From the NCBI GenBank assembly GCA_017577485.1, contig PKRI01000001.1, forward strand, positions 124,001-188,000: DNA of 64,000 nucleotides. The letters run 5' to 3'. The notes beneath the pieces were generated by a model. The model was given only the letters and a program-made list of their open reading frames with translations. It was not told the origin of the DNA and searched no databases. Origin of the DNA: Bacillota bacterium. GTDB taxonomy: Bacteria; Bacillota; Sulfobacillia; Thermaerobacterales; RSA17. Positions 1 through 7,958 of the stretch are shown here, piece after piece; within the stretch, counting starts at the first letter, position 1; the number at the start of each line of letters is the position of its first letter. Position numbers and translations under genes: made by a program.

Positions 1-303
1 GGCCTCCGACGCCCCGCCGGACCGGGCCGCCGTCCCCAGCGCCTCCGCCAGCATGGCCCTGAGTTCCTCGTCGCTGGGGAGCCGGCCTTGCGCCAGCATC
101 TCCGCCAGTCCCTGATGCACCACCGTGTGGGGCTGGAGGTGCCGGACATTCTTGCGCTTGGGGTTCGTCACGCTGCGGGCGTCGCCGTCGGCGATCTCGG
201 CATAGCGCCCGTCGATCAGCCTCAGCACCAGGAACGGCTTGCCCTTGTCGCGGCCCGCCCGGGACGTGACCAGTTGGCCGGGCCGCGGTACCAGCGCGCT
301 CAC
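1..303 (-). CDS. KOW-domain RNA-binding protein, partial (cut by left edge)
   Basis: A short basic KOW-fold protein of the kind found between map and infA in Firmicutes; such proteins (L14e-like family) are thought to bind RNA or ribosomes, but the exact role is not established. The N-terminal part shows the KOW pattern: a Gly/Arg-rich turn (RAGRDKGKPFLVL, about residues 15-27) followed by a basic NPKRKNVRHLQPH stretch. It lies 19 bases downstream of map on the same strand. An ATG at 312 directly abuts the GGAGG Shine-Dalgarno, so I prefer the GTG at 303, nine bases further on. The C-terminal part, running off the window, is Ala/Gly-rich and poorly conserved. The family call is fairly safe; the function is inferred from family and position only. 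Confidence 0.75.
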   Translation of the reverse strand, partial: MSALVPRPGQLVTSRAGRDKGKPFLVLRLIDGRYAEIADGDARSVTNPKRKNVRHLQPHTVVHQGLAEMLAQGRLPSDEELRAMLAEALGTAARSGGASEA

Positions 304-322
304 GACCACCATCCTCCACGCG

Positions 323-1081
323 CTACGCTGGTCGTGTCAAGATTTCGGCCTCGCCGTCGGTGACCAGCACCGTGTGCTCGAAGTGCACCGCCCGGGAGCC
401 GTCGACGGTCACCACCGTCCAGCCGTCGGACGCCACCGCCGTCTCGGGCGAGCCCTCCACCAGCATGGGCTCGATGGCCAGGGCCATGCCCGGCACCAGC
501 GGCGACCCGACGCCCGGCGGGCCGTAATTGGGCACGTGGGGCGCCTGGTGCATGCGCCGCCCGATGCCGTGCCCCATGTAGTCCCGGACCACCGCGAAAC
601 CGGCGGCCCGGGCGGCTTCCTCGACGGCGTGGCCGATGTCGCCTGCCCGGGCGCCGGCCCGGGCCGCCCGAACTCCGGCCGCCAGCGCCGCCTCGCCCGC
701 CGCCAGCAAGCGGCGGGCCGCGGGCGGAACCTCGCCCACCGCCACGGAAACGGCGGCGTCGGCGTACAGGCCGTCCACCACGACGCCGACGTCAATGCTG
801 ATGATATCACCATCGGCCAGCACCCGCGGCCCGGGGATGCCGTGGACCACCTCATCGTTGATCGAGGTGCAGATGCTGGCCGGGTAACCCCGGTAGCCCT
901 TGAACGCCGGCCGGCCGCCGCCGGCCAGGATCCATTCCTCGGCCAGGGCGTCCAGCCTGGCCGTGCTGACCCCGGGCCTGGCGTGGGCGGCCAGGCGCTC
1001 CAGCACCGCCGCCGCCAGGCGGCCCGCCCGCCGCATGGCCGCCGCCTCGGCGGGCGTCAGCACCGCGGCGGCGCCGCTCAC
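323..1081 (-). CDS. map: type I methionine aminopeptidase
   Basis: Removes the initiator methionine from new proteins in the cytoplasm, using two divalent metal ions. The 252-residue length is normal for type Ia enzymes without an N-terminal extension. Metal-ligand signatures are visible: HGIPGPR with the substrate-binding His, IDVGVVVDGLYADAA carrying the first two Asp ligands, GHGIGRRMHQAP with the metal-binding His, EPM and FEHTVLVT with the two Glu ligands. The GTG start at 1081 overlaps the adk stop in a GTGA junction, so translation is probably coupled to adk. A longer open frame reaching upstream into adk is only a shadow. It ends the secY-adk-map segment of the spc operon, as in Bacillus. 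Confidence 0.96.
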   Translation of the reverse strand: MSGAAAVLTPAEAAAMRRAGRLAAAVLERLAAHARPGVSTARLDALAEEWILAGGGRPAFKGYRGYPASICTSINDEVVHGIPGPRVLADGDIISIDVGVVVDGLYADAAVSVAVGEVPPAARRLLAAGEAALAAGVRAARAGARAGDIGHAVEEAARAAGFAVVRDYMGHGIGRRMHQAPHVPNYGPPGVGSPLVPGMALAIEPMLVEGSPETAVASDGWTVVTVDGSRAVHFEHTVLVTDGEAEILTRPA

Positions 1082-1743
1082 GACCGTCCCACAGCCGCCA
1101 GGGCGTCGTCGATGCGCCGGGCCACCTCGTCCACGGGGGCGTCGCCGTCGATGCGGACCAGCAGGCCCCGGGCGGCGTAGTGCTCCACCAACGGCGCCGT
1201 CTGCTGGTGGTAGACCTCCAGGCGGCGCCGCACGGTCTCGTCGTTGTCGTCGTCCCGCTGGATCAGGGGGCTGCCGCAGCGGTCGCACACGCCCTCCTGC
1301 GACGGCGGGTCGAACTCGACGTGGTACACGGCGCCGCACTGGGTGCACTGGCGCCGGCCGGTCAGCCGCCGCAGGATCACCGCATCGGGCACCTCCACAT
1401 AGACGGCGGCATCCAGGCGCCGGCCCTGGCCCGCCAGGATCTCGTCCAGGGCCTGGGCCTGGCCGATGGTGCGGGGGAACCCGTCCAGGATGAAGCCGGG
1501 GCCGCAGTCGGGCTCGGCCAGGCGCTCGGCCACGATGCCGTTGACGATGTCGTCGGGCACGTACCCGCCGCTTTCCACATACGGCCGCGCTTTCTCGCCC
1601 ATGGGCGTGCGCTCGCGGATGGCGCGGCGGAACATGTCCCCCGTGGAGATGTGGGGGATACCCCTGCGCTGGGCCAGAAGCCCGGCCTGGGTTCCCTTGC
1701 CGACGCCGGGAGGTCCGAGAAAGATCAGGCAGAGGCCGCTCAC
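1078..1743 (-). CDS. adk: adenylate kinase (zinc-lid type)
   Basis: Converts ATP + AMP to two ADP in the cytoplasm. The 221-residue protein has the P-loop GPPGVGKGT at residues 10-18, the AMP-binding DGFPRT motif near residue 88, and a long LID domain with four cysteines (C133, C136, C153, C156) that bind structural zinc, typical of Gram-positive enzymes. The start is GTG at 1743, overlapping the secY stop codon (GTGA), and its own stop overlaps the map start, so secY, adk and map form a tightly coupled string. Long open frames extending upstream over secY in this frame are not real protein. Confidence 0.97.
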   Translation of the reverse strand: MSGLCLIFLGPPGVGKGTQAGLLAQRRGIPHISTGDMFRRAIRERTPMGEKARPYVESGGYVPDDIVNGIVAERLAEPDCGPGFILDGFPRTIGQAQALDEILAGQGRRLDAAVYVEVPDAVILRRLTGRRQCTQCGAVYHVEFDPPSQEGVCDRCGSPLIQRDDDNDETVRRRLEVYHQQTAPLVEHYAARGLLVRIDGDAPVDEVARRIDDALAAVGRS

Positions 1744-3005
1744 TTGCGAATGAACCCCTCGTACTGGCGCATGATCAGGTGCGCCTCGATCTGCTTCATG
1801 GTTTCCAACGCCACGCCCACCACGATCAGCAGCGCGGTGCCGCCGAAGTACAGGTTGGGGATGTTGGTCAACTCGGTGAAGAACACCGGCAGCACCGAGA
1901 TGAAGGCCAGGAACAGCGCGCCCGCCAGCGTCAGCCGCACCAGCACCCGGTCCAGGTACTCGGCGGTGGGACGGCCCGGGCGAATGCCCGGGATGTAGCC
2001 GCCGTACTTGCGCAGGTTGTCCGCCACGTCGGCCGGGTTGAACTGGATCGCCGTATAGAAATAGGTGAAGAAGATGATCAGCAGCGCGTAGATGGTCGTG
2101 TACAGCCACGAGCCGGTGTTGAACCAGGCGGCGAAGCGCTGGGCCCAGTCCGCCGGGATGAACTGGGCGAGGGTGGGCGGCAGCGCCAGGATCGACGAGG
2201 CGAAGATCACCGGGATCACGCCGGCCATGTTGATGCGCATGGGGATGTGGGTGGTCTGCCCGCCGTACATGCGCCGGCCCACCACGCGCTTGGAGTACTG
2301 GACCGGGATGCGCCGCTGGCCCTCGTTCATGAGGACCACACCCACGATTACCGCTGTACCCAGCACCACCAGCACCAGGATGTTGAAGATGTTCACGGCG
2401 CCCACCCGCACCAGGTCGATGAGGTTCATCAAACCGGCGGGCAGGCGCGACACGATGCCGGCAAAGATCAGCAGCGAGATGCCGTTGCCGATGCCGTGCT
2501 CGGTGATCTGCTCGCCCAGCCACATCAGGAAGGCGGTGCCCGCCGTCAGGGTCAGGGCCAGCAGCGACATGGAGAAGAAGCCCGGCGTCTCCAGGGCCCC
2601 GCTGCGGGACAGGAAATACGCGGTGCCGTAGGCCTGGATCAGGCCCAGGACCACCGTCCCGTAGCGGGTCAGCTGGGTCAGCTTCTTGCGGCCTTCTTCA
2701 CCCTCCCGCGACCATTCCTCGAACTTGGGGATGACCACGGTCAAGAGCTGCATGATGATGGACGCGTTGATGTAGGGCGTGATGCTCATGGCGAAGATCG
2801 AAAACGCGCTGAGAGCACCGCCCGCGAACAGGTCCAGCAGCCCGAAGATGGTCCCTTCCTGGAAGAGGCGCTGGATCACCGCAGCGTCCACGCCCGGGGC
2901 CGGGATGTGCACCCCGATGCGGAAGATGACGAACATCCCCAGGGTGAAGAGGATGCGGCGCCGCAGGTCCCCAACCTTCAGGGCGCGGGTGAGGGTGGCC
3001 AGCAC
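1740..3005 (-). CDS. secY: preprotein translocase channel subunit SecY
   Basis: Central pore of the Sec translocon, which works with SecE (encoded here at 27,812-28,012), SecG and SecA to move proteins across or into the membrane. The 421-residue protein shows about ten hydrophobic segments, the early RIGVHIPAPGVD stretch preceding the plug region, the conserved TPYINASIIMQLL segment, and the cytoplasmic C5 loop with KYGGYIPGIRPG. The start is GTG at 3005; the rplO stop lies one base upstream, so the two are coupled. Length and features are standard for the family. Confidence 0.97.
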   Translation of the reverse strand: MLATLTRALKVGDLRRRILFTLGMFVIFRIGVHIPAPGVDAAVIQRLFQEGTIFGLLDLFAGGALSAFSIFAMSITPYINASIIMQLLTVVIPKFEEWSREGEEGRKKLTQLTRYGTVVLGLIQAYGTAYFLSRSGALETPGFFSMSLLALTLTAGTAFLMWLGEQITEHGIGNGISLLIFAGIVSRLPAGLMNLIDLVRVGAVNIFNILVLVVLGTAVIVGVVLMNEGQRRIPVQYSKRVVGRRMYGGQTTHIPMRINMAGVIPVIFASSILALPPTLAQFIPADWAQRFAAWFNTGSWLYTTIYALLIIFFTYFYTAIQFNPADVADNLRKYGGYIPGIRPGRPTAEYLDRVLVRLTLAGALFLAFISVLPVFFTELTNIPNLYFGGTALLIVVGVALETMKQIEAHLIMRQYEGFIRK

Positions 3006-3006
3006 C

Positions 3007-3453
3007 TCAGATCACCTCGGCCCTGCCGCCGGCCGCCTGAATCTTCTCCACCGCCGAGCGGCTGAAGGCGTCGGCGCGCACCACCAGGCGCCGGCTCAGC
3101 TCGCCGCGACCCAGTACCTTGACGCCGTCCCAGCGGCCCTTGACCAGCCCGTGCTCCCGCAGCAGGTCGGGCGTCACTTCGGTGTCGTCGTCGAAGCGGT
3201 TGAGGGCCTCGACGTTGACCTCGGCCAGCACCCGCTTGAAGGGCGCGTTGGTGAAGCCGCGCTTGGGCAGACGCCGCTGCAGCGGCGTCTGGCCGCCCTC
3301 GAACCCCGGCCGGACGGTGCCGCCGGACCGGGCCTTCTGGCCTTTGTGGCCGCGCCCGGCGGTCTTGCCGTGGCCGGAACCGATGCCGCGGCCTACCCTG
3401 CGGGGCCGGCGCCGGCTGCCCGGGCTGGGCTTCAGGTCATGCAATCCCGCCAT
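3007..3453 (-). CDS. rplO: 50S ribosomal protein L15
   Basis: Structural protein of the large subunit. The 148-residue sequence has the typical glycine-rich, basic N-terminal extension (GRGIGSGHGKTAGRGHKGQKAR, shown here only as its hallmark region around residues 21-42) that threads through 23S rRNA, followed by the globular C-terminal domain. ATG at 3453 has AGGAGG nine bases upstream. Its immediate upstream neighbour is rpsE with a 13-base gap: rpmD (L30), which normally sits here in Firmicutes, is absent. Confidence 0.97.
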   Translation of the reverse strand: MAGLHDLKPSPGSRRRPRRVGRGIGSGHGKTAGRGHKGQKARSGGTVRPGFEGGQTPLQRRLPKRGFTNAPFKRVLAEVNVEALNRFDDDTEVTPDLLREHGLVKGRWDGVKVLGRGELSRRLVVRADAFSRSAVEKIQAAGGRAEVI

Positions 3454-3466
3454 TGGTCCAATCCTC

Positions 3467-3976
3467 CTACGCGAACAACTCCTCCACCGTCTTGCCCCGC
3501 AGCCGGGCCACGTCTTCCGCCCTGCGCAGGTTCCGCAGCGCGTCCAGCGTGGCGAAGACGATGTTCAGGGCGTTGGACGAGCCCAGGGACTTGCTGAGCA
3601 CGTCCTGGATGCCCGCCAGTTCCAGCACGGCGCGCACGGGGCCGCCGGCGATGACGCCGGTCCCGGGGGCCGCCGGCTTCAGCAGCACGCGGGCCGCGCC
3701 GAAGGAACCGATCACCTCGTGGGGAATGGTGGTGCCCACCACGGGCACGTCCACCAGGCTCTTCTTGGCCTGGTAAATGGCCTTGCGGATGGCGTCGGGG
3801 ATCTCGGGCGCCTTGCCCTGAGCCGCGCCCACCCGGTTCTTGCGGTCGCCCACCACCACCAGGGCGGTAAAATTGAACCTCCGACCGCCCTTGACCACCT
3901 TGGCCACGCGGTTGATGGTCACGACCTTCTCGTCAAACTCGCGTTCCTCTTGCTGGCGGCGCTCACGACGAGCCAT
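3467..3976 (-). CDS. rpsE: 30S ribosomal protein S5
   Basis: Small-subunit protein at the decoding site, involved in accuracy. 169 residues with the double-stranded RNA-binding S5 N-domain (VVTINRVAKVVKGGRRFNFTALV, from about residue 18) and the C-terminal S5 fold ending in KTVEELFA. The loop that carries spectinomycin-resistance mutations in other species looks ordinary (VVKGGRRF). ATG at 3976 is preceded by AGGAGG. The next gene downstream is rplO, not rpmD. Confidence 0.97.
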   Translation of the reverse strand: MARRERRQQEEREFDEKVVTINRVAKVVKGGRRFNFTALVVVGDRKNRVGAAQGKAPEIPDAIRKAIYQAKKSLVDVPVVGTTIPHEVIGSFGAARVLLKPAAPGTGVIAGGPVRAVLELAGIQDVLSKSLGSSNALNIVFATLDALRNLRRAEDVARLRGKTVEELFA

Positions 3977-4012
3977 CGCCCATCACCCTCCTTTCCCGCC
4001 GGCTTCACCCGA

Positions 4013-4384
4013 TCAAAATTCAAGGCCCGCCTCGCGGGCGCCGTCGGCCAGAGCCTTGACCCGGCCGTGGTACAGGTAGCCGCCCCGGTCGAAGACGATC
4101 TTGCTGATGCCGGCCTCCAGGGCCCGCTGGCCGATGAGCCGGCCCACTTCCCGCGCCGCGTCCACGTTGCCGGTCTTGGCCAGCCGGCCGCGGAGCTGCG
4201 GATCGAGGGTCGACGCGGCGACCAGGGTCTCGCCGGTGTCGTCGCGGATGATCTGGGCGTAGATGTGCTTCAGGCTGCGGAACACCGCCAGGCGCGGGCG
4301 CTCCGCGGTGCCGATCACCTTTTTGCGGACCCGGCGGTGGCGCCGCTGGCGGGCTTCGTGCCGGGTCTTCGGGCGCGTCGCCAC
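4013..4384 (-). CDS. rplR: 50S ribosomal protein L18
   Basis: 5S rRNA-binding protein of the large-subunit central protuberance, working next to L5. 123 residues with a basic N-terminus (RHRRVRKKVIG), the RPRLAVFRS motif and the conserved FDRGGYLYHGRVKALADGAR C-terminus. GTG at 4384. It sits in canonical spc order between rplF and rpsE. Confidence 0.97.
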   Translation of the reverse strand: MATRPKTRHEARQRRHRRVRKKVIGTAERPRLAVFRSLKHIYAQIIRDDTGETLVAASTLDPQLRGRLAKTGNVDAAREVGRLIGQRALEAGISKIVFDRGGYLYHGRVKALADGAREAGLEF

Positions 4385-4397
4385 GATCTCACACCCC

Positions 4398-4946
4398 CTA
4401 CTTGCCGGACTTGACCGGCTTCAGCGAGATCCGCTCGTCGGCGTAGTGGATGCCCCTAGGGCCGTCGGCGTAGCGGTACCGGGACAGCGGCCGCTTGGAC
4501 CGGATGGTGGCGGCCACGTTGCCCACCAGTTCCTTGTCGATGCCGCGCACCACCACGGTGTTGGGCTGGGGCACGTCGATCTCGATCCCCGCCGGCGGCT
4601 CGAACTCCACCGGGTGCGAGTACCCCAGGCTCAGCACCAGCTTGCTGCCCTGCTTGGCGGCGCGGTAGCCGACACCCTGAAGGATCAGGGTCTTTTCGTA
4701 CCCCTGGGTGACGCCCTGGACCATGTTGGCCAGCAGCGTCCGGGTCAGGCCGTGCAGGGCGCGGTGGTGCCGCTCGTCGCTGGGGCGCTCCACCCGCAGC
4801 GTGCCGTCCTCGACCCGGACGCGCAGGTCCGGGTGGACGTCGCGCACAAGCTGGCCCTTGGGACCCTTGACTGTCACGGTGCTGCCGTCGACGTCCACCT
4901 GAACCCCGTCAGGGATGGGAATCGGCAGCCTGCCCACTCGGGACAC
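4398..4946 (-). CDS. rplF: 50S ribosomal protein L6
   Basis: Large-subunit protein near the sarcin-ricin loop and GTPase centre. The 182-residue protein starts with the family hallmark SRVGRLPIPIPDGV and contains the tandem L6 domains, the second ending in GPRGIHYADERISLKPVKSGK. The GTG start at 4946 has GAGGTG about eight bases upstream. Position between rpsH and rplR is canonical. Confidence 0.97.
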   Translation of the reverse strand: MSRVGRLPIPIPDGVQVDVDGSTVTVKGPKGQLVRDVHPDLRVRVEDGTLRVERPSDERHHRALHGLTRTLLANMVQGVTQGYEKTLILQGVGYRAAKQGSKLVLSLGYSHPVEFEPPAGIEIDVPQPNTVVVRGIDKELVGNVAATIRSKRPLSRYRYADGPRGIHYADERISLKPVKSGK

Positions 4947-4976
4947 GGTTGATCACCTCAAAACGGCAGTGTCGGG

Positions 4977-5375
4977 TCACCAGACGTAGCAGATAACCTC
5001 GCCGCCGACGCCCTCGCGGCGGGCCTGCCGGTCGGTCATGACCCCGCGCGACGTGGACAGGATGGCCACGCCCAGGCCCCCCAGCACGCGCGGGATCTCG
5101 TTGGCCTTGGCATAAATCCGCAAACCTGGCTTGCTGATCCGCTTGAGCCCGGTGATGACGCGCTCCTTGTTGGGCCCGTACTTCAGGTAGACCCGCAGGA
5201 TGCCCTGGGGATCCTGCTTGATCAACTGGTAATCCTGGATGAAACCCTCGTCCTTGAGAATCTGCACGATATCCCGCTTCAGCCGGGACGCGGGGATGTC
5301 CACGGTGTCGTGGTACGCCATGGACGCGTTGCGGATCCGCGTCAGCAGATCGGCAATGGGATCCGTCATCGACAC
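4977..5375 (-). CDS. rpsH: 30S ribosomal protein S8
   Basis: Primary 16S rRNA-binding protein of the small-subunit platform and, in other bacteria, the translational repressor of the spc operon. I place the start at GTG 5375, giving a 132-residue protein beginning M-S-M-TDPIADLLTRIRNA, the same shape as the Bacillus MVMTDPIAD start, rather than at a codon 108 bases further upstream that would read through the end of rpsN. The C-terminus carries the conserved STSRGVMTDRQAR and GGEVICYVW motifs. Confidence 0.96.
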   Translation of the reverse strand: MSMTDPIADLLTRIRNASMAYHDTVDIPASRLKRDIVQILKDEGFIQDYQLIKQDPQGILRVYLKYGPNKERVITGLKRISKPGLRIYAKANEIPRVLGGLGVAILSTSRGVMTDRQARREGVGGEVICYVW

Positions 5376-5406
5376 CTGGTCCTCAACCTCCTTTCCAGGC
5401 CCGCTG

Positions 5407-5592
5407 TCACCAGCTGGCCTTCTTGACCCCGGGCAGCTTGCCTTCGTGGGCCAGCCGGCGGAAGCAGTGCCGGCACAGCTCAAACTGGCGGATGAAACCG
5501 CGGGGCCGGCCGCACAGCTTGCACCGGTTGCGGCGCCGCACCGCGAACTTCGGCTCCCGCTTGGCCTTCTCGATCAAGGCCTTCCTGGCCAC
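5407..5592 (-). CDS. rpsN: 30S ribosomal protein S14, zinc-binding type Z
   Basis: Small-subunit head protein. Four cysteines C24, C27, C40 and C43 form the zinc ribbon of the primary (Zn-dependent) S14 paralogue, also called RpsZ. An ATG at 5598 overlaps the rplE stop but abuts its GGGAGGG Shine-Dalgarno; the GTG at 5592 has a proper spacing and gives exactly 61 residues (MARKALIEKAKREPKF...), the usual family length. Canonical position between rplE and rpsH. Confidence 0.96.
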   Translation of the reverse strand: MARKALIEKAKREPKFAVRRRNRCKLCGRPRGFIRQFELCRHCFRRLAHEGKLPGVKKASW

Positions 5593-5594
5593 GC

Positions 5595-6140
5595 TCATCC
5601 CTCCCGGAAGGGCATGCCGAGCTGCTTCAGCAACTCGCGCGCTTCCTCGTCGGTCCTGGCGGTGGTGACGATGGTGATGTCCATGCCCCGCACCTTCTGG
5701 ATGCGGTCGTAGTCGATCTCCGGAAACACCAGCTGCTCCTTCAGGCCCAGCGTGTAGTTGCCGCGCCCGTCGAAGCCGTTGGGGTTGACGCCGCGGAAGT
5801 CGCGCACGCGCGGCAGCGCGATATGGATGAGCCGGTCGAGGAAGTGGTACATCCGCTCGCCGCGCAGCGTGACCTTGCAGCCGATGGCCATGCCCTCGCG
5901 GAGCTTGAAGGAACTGATGGACTTGCGCGCACGGGTGATGGCCGGCCGCTGCCCGGTGATGGCGGCCAGTTCCTCGACGGCCGATTCCAGCAGCTTCGGG
6001 TTCTGGATCGCGTCGCCGACGCCCATGTTGACGACGATCTTCTCGACGCGCGGCACCTGCATGGGGTTGCGGTACCCGAAGCGCTGCATCAGCGCGGGCA
6101 CGATCTCCTTTTGGTACCGCTCCTTGAGACGAGCCGCCAT
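5595..6140 (-). CDS. rplE: 50S ribosomal protein L5
   Basis: 5S rRNA-binding protein of the central protuberance that contacts P-site tRNA. With ATG at 6140 (GGAGG ten bases upstream) the protein is 181 residues, starting MAARLKERYQKEIVPALMQRFGY and containing the VEKIVVNMGVGDA, LRGERMYHFLDRLI and FRGVNPNGFDGRGNYTLG family motifs. An in-frame codon 33 bases upstream is not supported by a Shine-Dalgarno sequence. Confidence 0.97.
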   Translation of the reverse strand: MAARLKERYQKEIVPALMQRFGYRNPMQVPRVEKIVVNMGVGDAIQNPKLLESAVEELAAITGQRPAITRARKSISSFKLREGMAIGCKVTLRGERMYHFLDRLIHIALPRVRDFRGVNPNGFDGRGNYTLGLKEQLVFPEIDYDRIQKVRGMDITIVTTARTDEEARELLKQLGMPFREG

Positions 6141-6181
6141 CAGCCGTCTACCTCCAACCGAACAACGCCACAAAAGTCGCG

Positions 6182-6511
6182 TTACTTATCGATGACCTCG
6201 CCGCACCGCTTGCAGGCCCGGACCTTGCGGCCCGACTCCAGGATGCGCCTGGCCGTCCGCGTGGGCGTGTTGCAGCGAGGGCAGACCAGCATCACGTTGG
6301 ACAGGTGCACCGGGGCCTCTTTCTCGATGATGCCGCCCTGCATCACCTGGCGGGTGGGGCGCTGGTGGCGCTTGACCACGTTGACGCCCTCGACGATGAC
6401 GCGCTGCTTTTCGGGCAGCACCCGCAGCACCTTCCCCTTCTTGCCGCGGTCCTTGCCCGCCAGCACCACCACCGTGTCCCCGCTCCTGACATGCGCCCTG
6501 GGCCTGGTCAT
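6182..6511 (-). CDS. rplX: 50S ribosomal protein L24 (four-cysteine form)
   Basis: Assembly-initiator protein of the large subunit. N-terminal KOW domain (GDTVVVLAGKDRGKKGKVLRV, residues 11-31) followed by the NVVKRHQ motif. The C-terminal half carries two CxxC pairs (C77/C80 and C100/C103), as in many Firmicutes L24 proteins, probably binding zinc. 109 residues; ATG at 6511 with GGAGG seven bases upstream. Canonical rplN-rplX-rplE order. Confidence 0.97.
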   Translation of the reverse strand: MTRPRAHVRSGDTVVVLAGKDRGKKGKVLRVLPEKQRVIVEGVNVVKRHQRPTRQVMQGGIIEKEAPVHLSNVMLVCPRCNTPTRTARRILESGRKVRACKRCGEVIDK

Positions 6512-6532
6512 CTGGACGCCTCCTCCGAAACC

Positions 6533-6901
6533 TCAAAGCACCTCGGGTGCCAGCGAGATGATGCGCATGAACTCCCGATCGCGCAGCTCGCGGGCCACGG
6601 GGCCGAAAATCCGGGTTCCCCGGGGCTCACGATTGTCGCGGATGACGACGGCCGCGTTCTCGTCAAACCGGATGTACGTGCCGTCGGGCCGGCGCACGCC
6701 GTGCTTGCTGCGCACGATGACGGCCTTGACCACGTCGCCCTTCTTGACCATGCCGCCGGGCGTGGCTTCCTTGACCGAGCCGACGATGATGTCGCCCACG
6801 TTGGCGTAGCGCCGGCGGGACCCGCCCAGAACCTTGATGACCATGATTTCCTTGGCGCCGGTGTTGTCGGCGACGTTGACGCGGGTCTGCGTCTGGATCA
6901 C
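6533..6901 (-). CDS. rplN: 50S ribosomal protein L14
   Basis: Large-subunit interface protein. 122 residues, the invariant family length, with MIQTQTRVNVADNTGAKE at the N-terminus and the IFGPVARELRD motif near the C-terminus. GTG start at 6901 preceded by AAAGGAGGG. Located between rpsQ and rplX as in Bacillus. Confidence 0.98.
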   Translation of the reverse strand: MIQTQTRVNVADNTGAKEIMVIKVLGGSRRRYANVGDIIVGSVKEATPGGMVKKGDVVKAVIVRSKHGVRRPDGTYIRFDENAAVVIRDNREPRGTRIFGPVARELRDREFMRIISLAPEVL

Positions 6902-6945
6902 GGCCGACCGCCCTCCTTTCCACCCAAAACCCGATCTTCAGAACT

Positions 6946-7254
6946 TCAAAGCTCAGCCTGCGCCTCGCCGGCGACCCGCTCGCGCTCGGCCAGGGCCCTG
7001 GCCTCGGAATGCTCCAGCACCTCGACGACCCGCCAGCGCTTGCGGCGGCTCAGGGGGCGGGTTTCCATGATGCGGACCAGATCGCCCAGCTTGGCCTGGT
7101 TGCCCTCGTTATGGGCCATGTAGCGCTTGGTCCGGCGGATGCGCCGCCCGTAGAGCGGGTGGGCCGTCAGGCGTTCCACCTCGACGACCACCGTCTTGTC
7201 CATGCGGTCCGAGACGACCCGGCCCACGCGAACCTTGCGATGACCACGTTCCAT
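6946..7254 (-). CDS. rpsQ: 30S ribosomal protein S17
   Basis: 16S rRNA-binding protein with an OB fold. The core RVVSDRMDKTVVVEVERL and HNEGNQAKLGDLVRIMETRPLSRRKRWRVVEVL motifs are intact (key segments around residues 12-85). At 102 residues it is longer than the Bacillus protein because of an Ala/Glu-rich C-terminal tail (residues about 85-102). ATG at 7254 has GGGAGG eight bases upstream. Confidence 0.97.
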   Translation of the reverse strand: MERGHRKVRVGRVVSDRMDKTVVVEVERLTAHPLYGRRIRRTKRYMAHNEGNQAKLGDLVRIMETRPLSRRKRWRVVEVLEHSEARALAERERVAGEAQAEL

Positions 7255-7283
7255 GGCGCCTGCCTCCCTCCTGACCCGCCGTT

Positions 7284-7517
7284 TCAGCCTTCACGGCCCT
7301 GGGCGGCGGCCCGGGCCGCGGCGCCGGCCCGCAGTTCCCGCTCCCGCTGGACGGTGCGGATCCGCGCGATGTCGCGCCGCACCTGGCGCAGCCGCAGCGG
7401 GTTGTCCAGCTGCCCCGCCGCGTTCTGGAAGCGCAGGTTGAACAGCTCTTCCTTCAGGTCCCGGAGGCGCTGCTCCAGTTCGGCGTCGCTGAGATTGCGC
7501 AGTTCCTGAGCCTTCAT
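7284..7517 (-). CDS. rpmC: 50S ribosomal protein L29
   Basis: Small helical hairpin protein near the exit tunnel. 77 residues with MKAQELRNLSDAELEQRL and the conserved ELFNLRFQNAAGQLDNPLR core. ATG at 7517 overlaps the rplP stop by one base (TGATG), so translation is coupled. An upstream codon in the same frame would lie inside rplP and is rejected. A short Arg/Ala/Gly-rich tail follows the core. Confidence 0.96.
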   Translation of the reverse strand: MKAQELRNLSDAELEQRLRDLKEELFNLRFQNAAGQLDNPLRLRQVRRDIARIRTVQRERELRAGAAARAAAQGREG

Positions 7518-7942
7518 CACGCACCACCACCGGTGTCCTGGCGCTTGACGAACCGGCACCGAACCGGCAGCTTTTGCGATGCCAGCCAGAGGGCCTCCCG
7601 CGCCAGTTCCTCGGGCACGCCCGCCACCTCGAACGTCACGGTGCCGGGCTTGACCACGGCCACCCAGTACTCGGGCGACCCCTTACCGCCGCCCATCCGG
7701 GTCTCCGCGGGCTTCTTGGTCACCGGCTTCTGCGGGAAGATCCGGATCCACACCTTGCCGCCGCGGCGGATGCGCCGGTTGATGGCGACGCGGGCGGCCT
7801 CGATCTGCCGGTCGGTGATCCAGCCGGGCTCCATGGCCTGCAGGCCGTACTCGCCGTAGTGCACCGTGGAGCCCCGGTAGGCCAGACCCTTCATGCGGCC
7901 CCGGTGCTGCTTCCGGAACTTGACCTTGCGAGGCATCAGCAC
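7517..7942 (-). CDS. rplP: 50S ribosomal protein L16
   Basis: Large-subunit protein at the A site. The GTG at 7942 gives MLMPRKVKFRKQHRGRMKG, matching the near-universal MLMPKRVKYR start, and lies nine bases from GGGAGG; the ATG two codons upstream sits only three bases from it. The core motifs GEYGLQAMEPGWIT, RRGGKVWIRIFPQKPVT and MGGGKGSPEYWVAVVKPG are all present. 141 residues. Confidence 0.96.
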   Translation of the reverse strand: MLMPRKVKFRKQHRGRMKGLAYRGSTVHYGEYGLQAMEPGWITDRQIEAARVAINRRIRRGGKVWIRIFPQKPVTKKPAETRMGGGKGSPEYWVAVVKPGTVTFEVAGVPEELAREALWLASQKLPVRCRFVKRQDTGGGA

Positions 7943-7958
7943 AGCCATCAGCCTCCCG

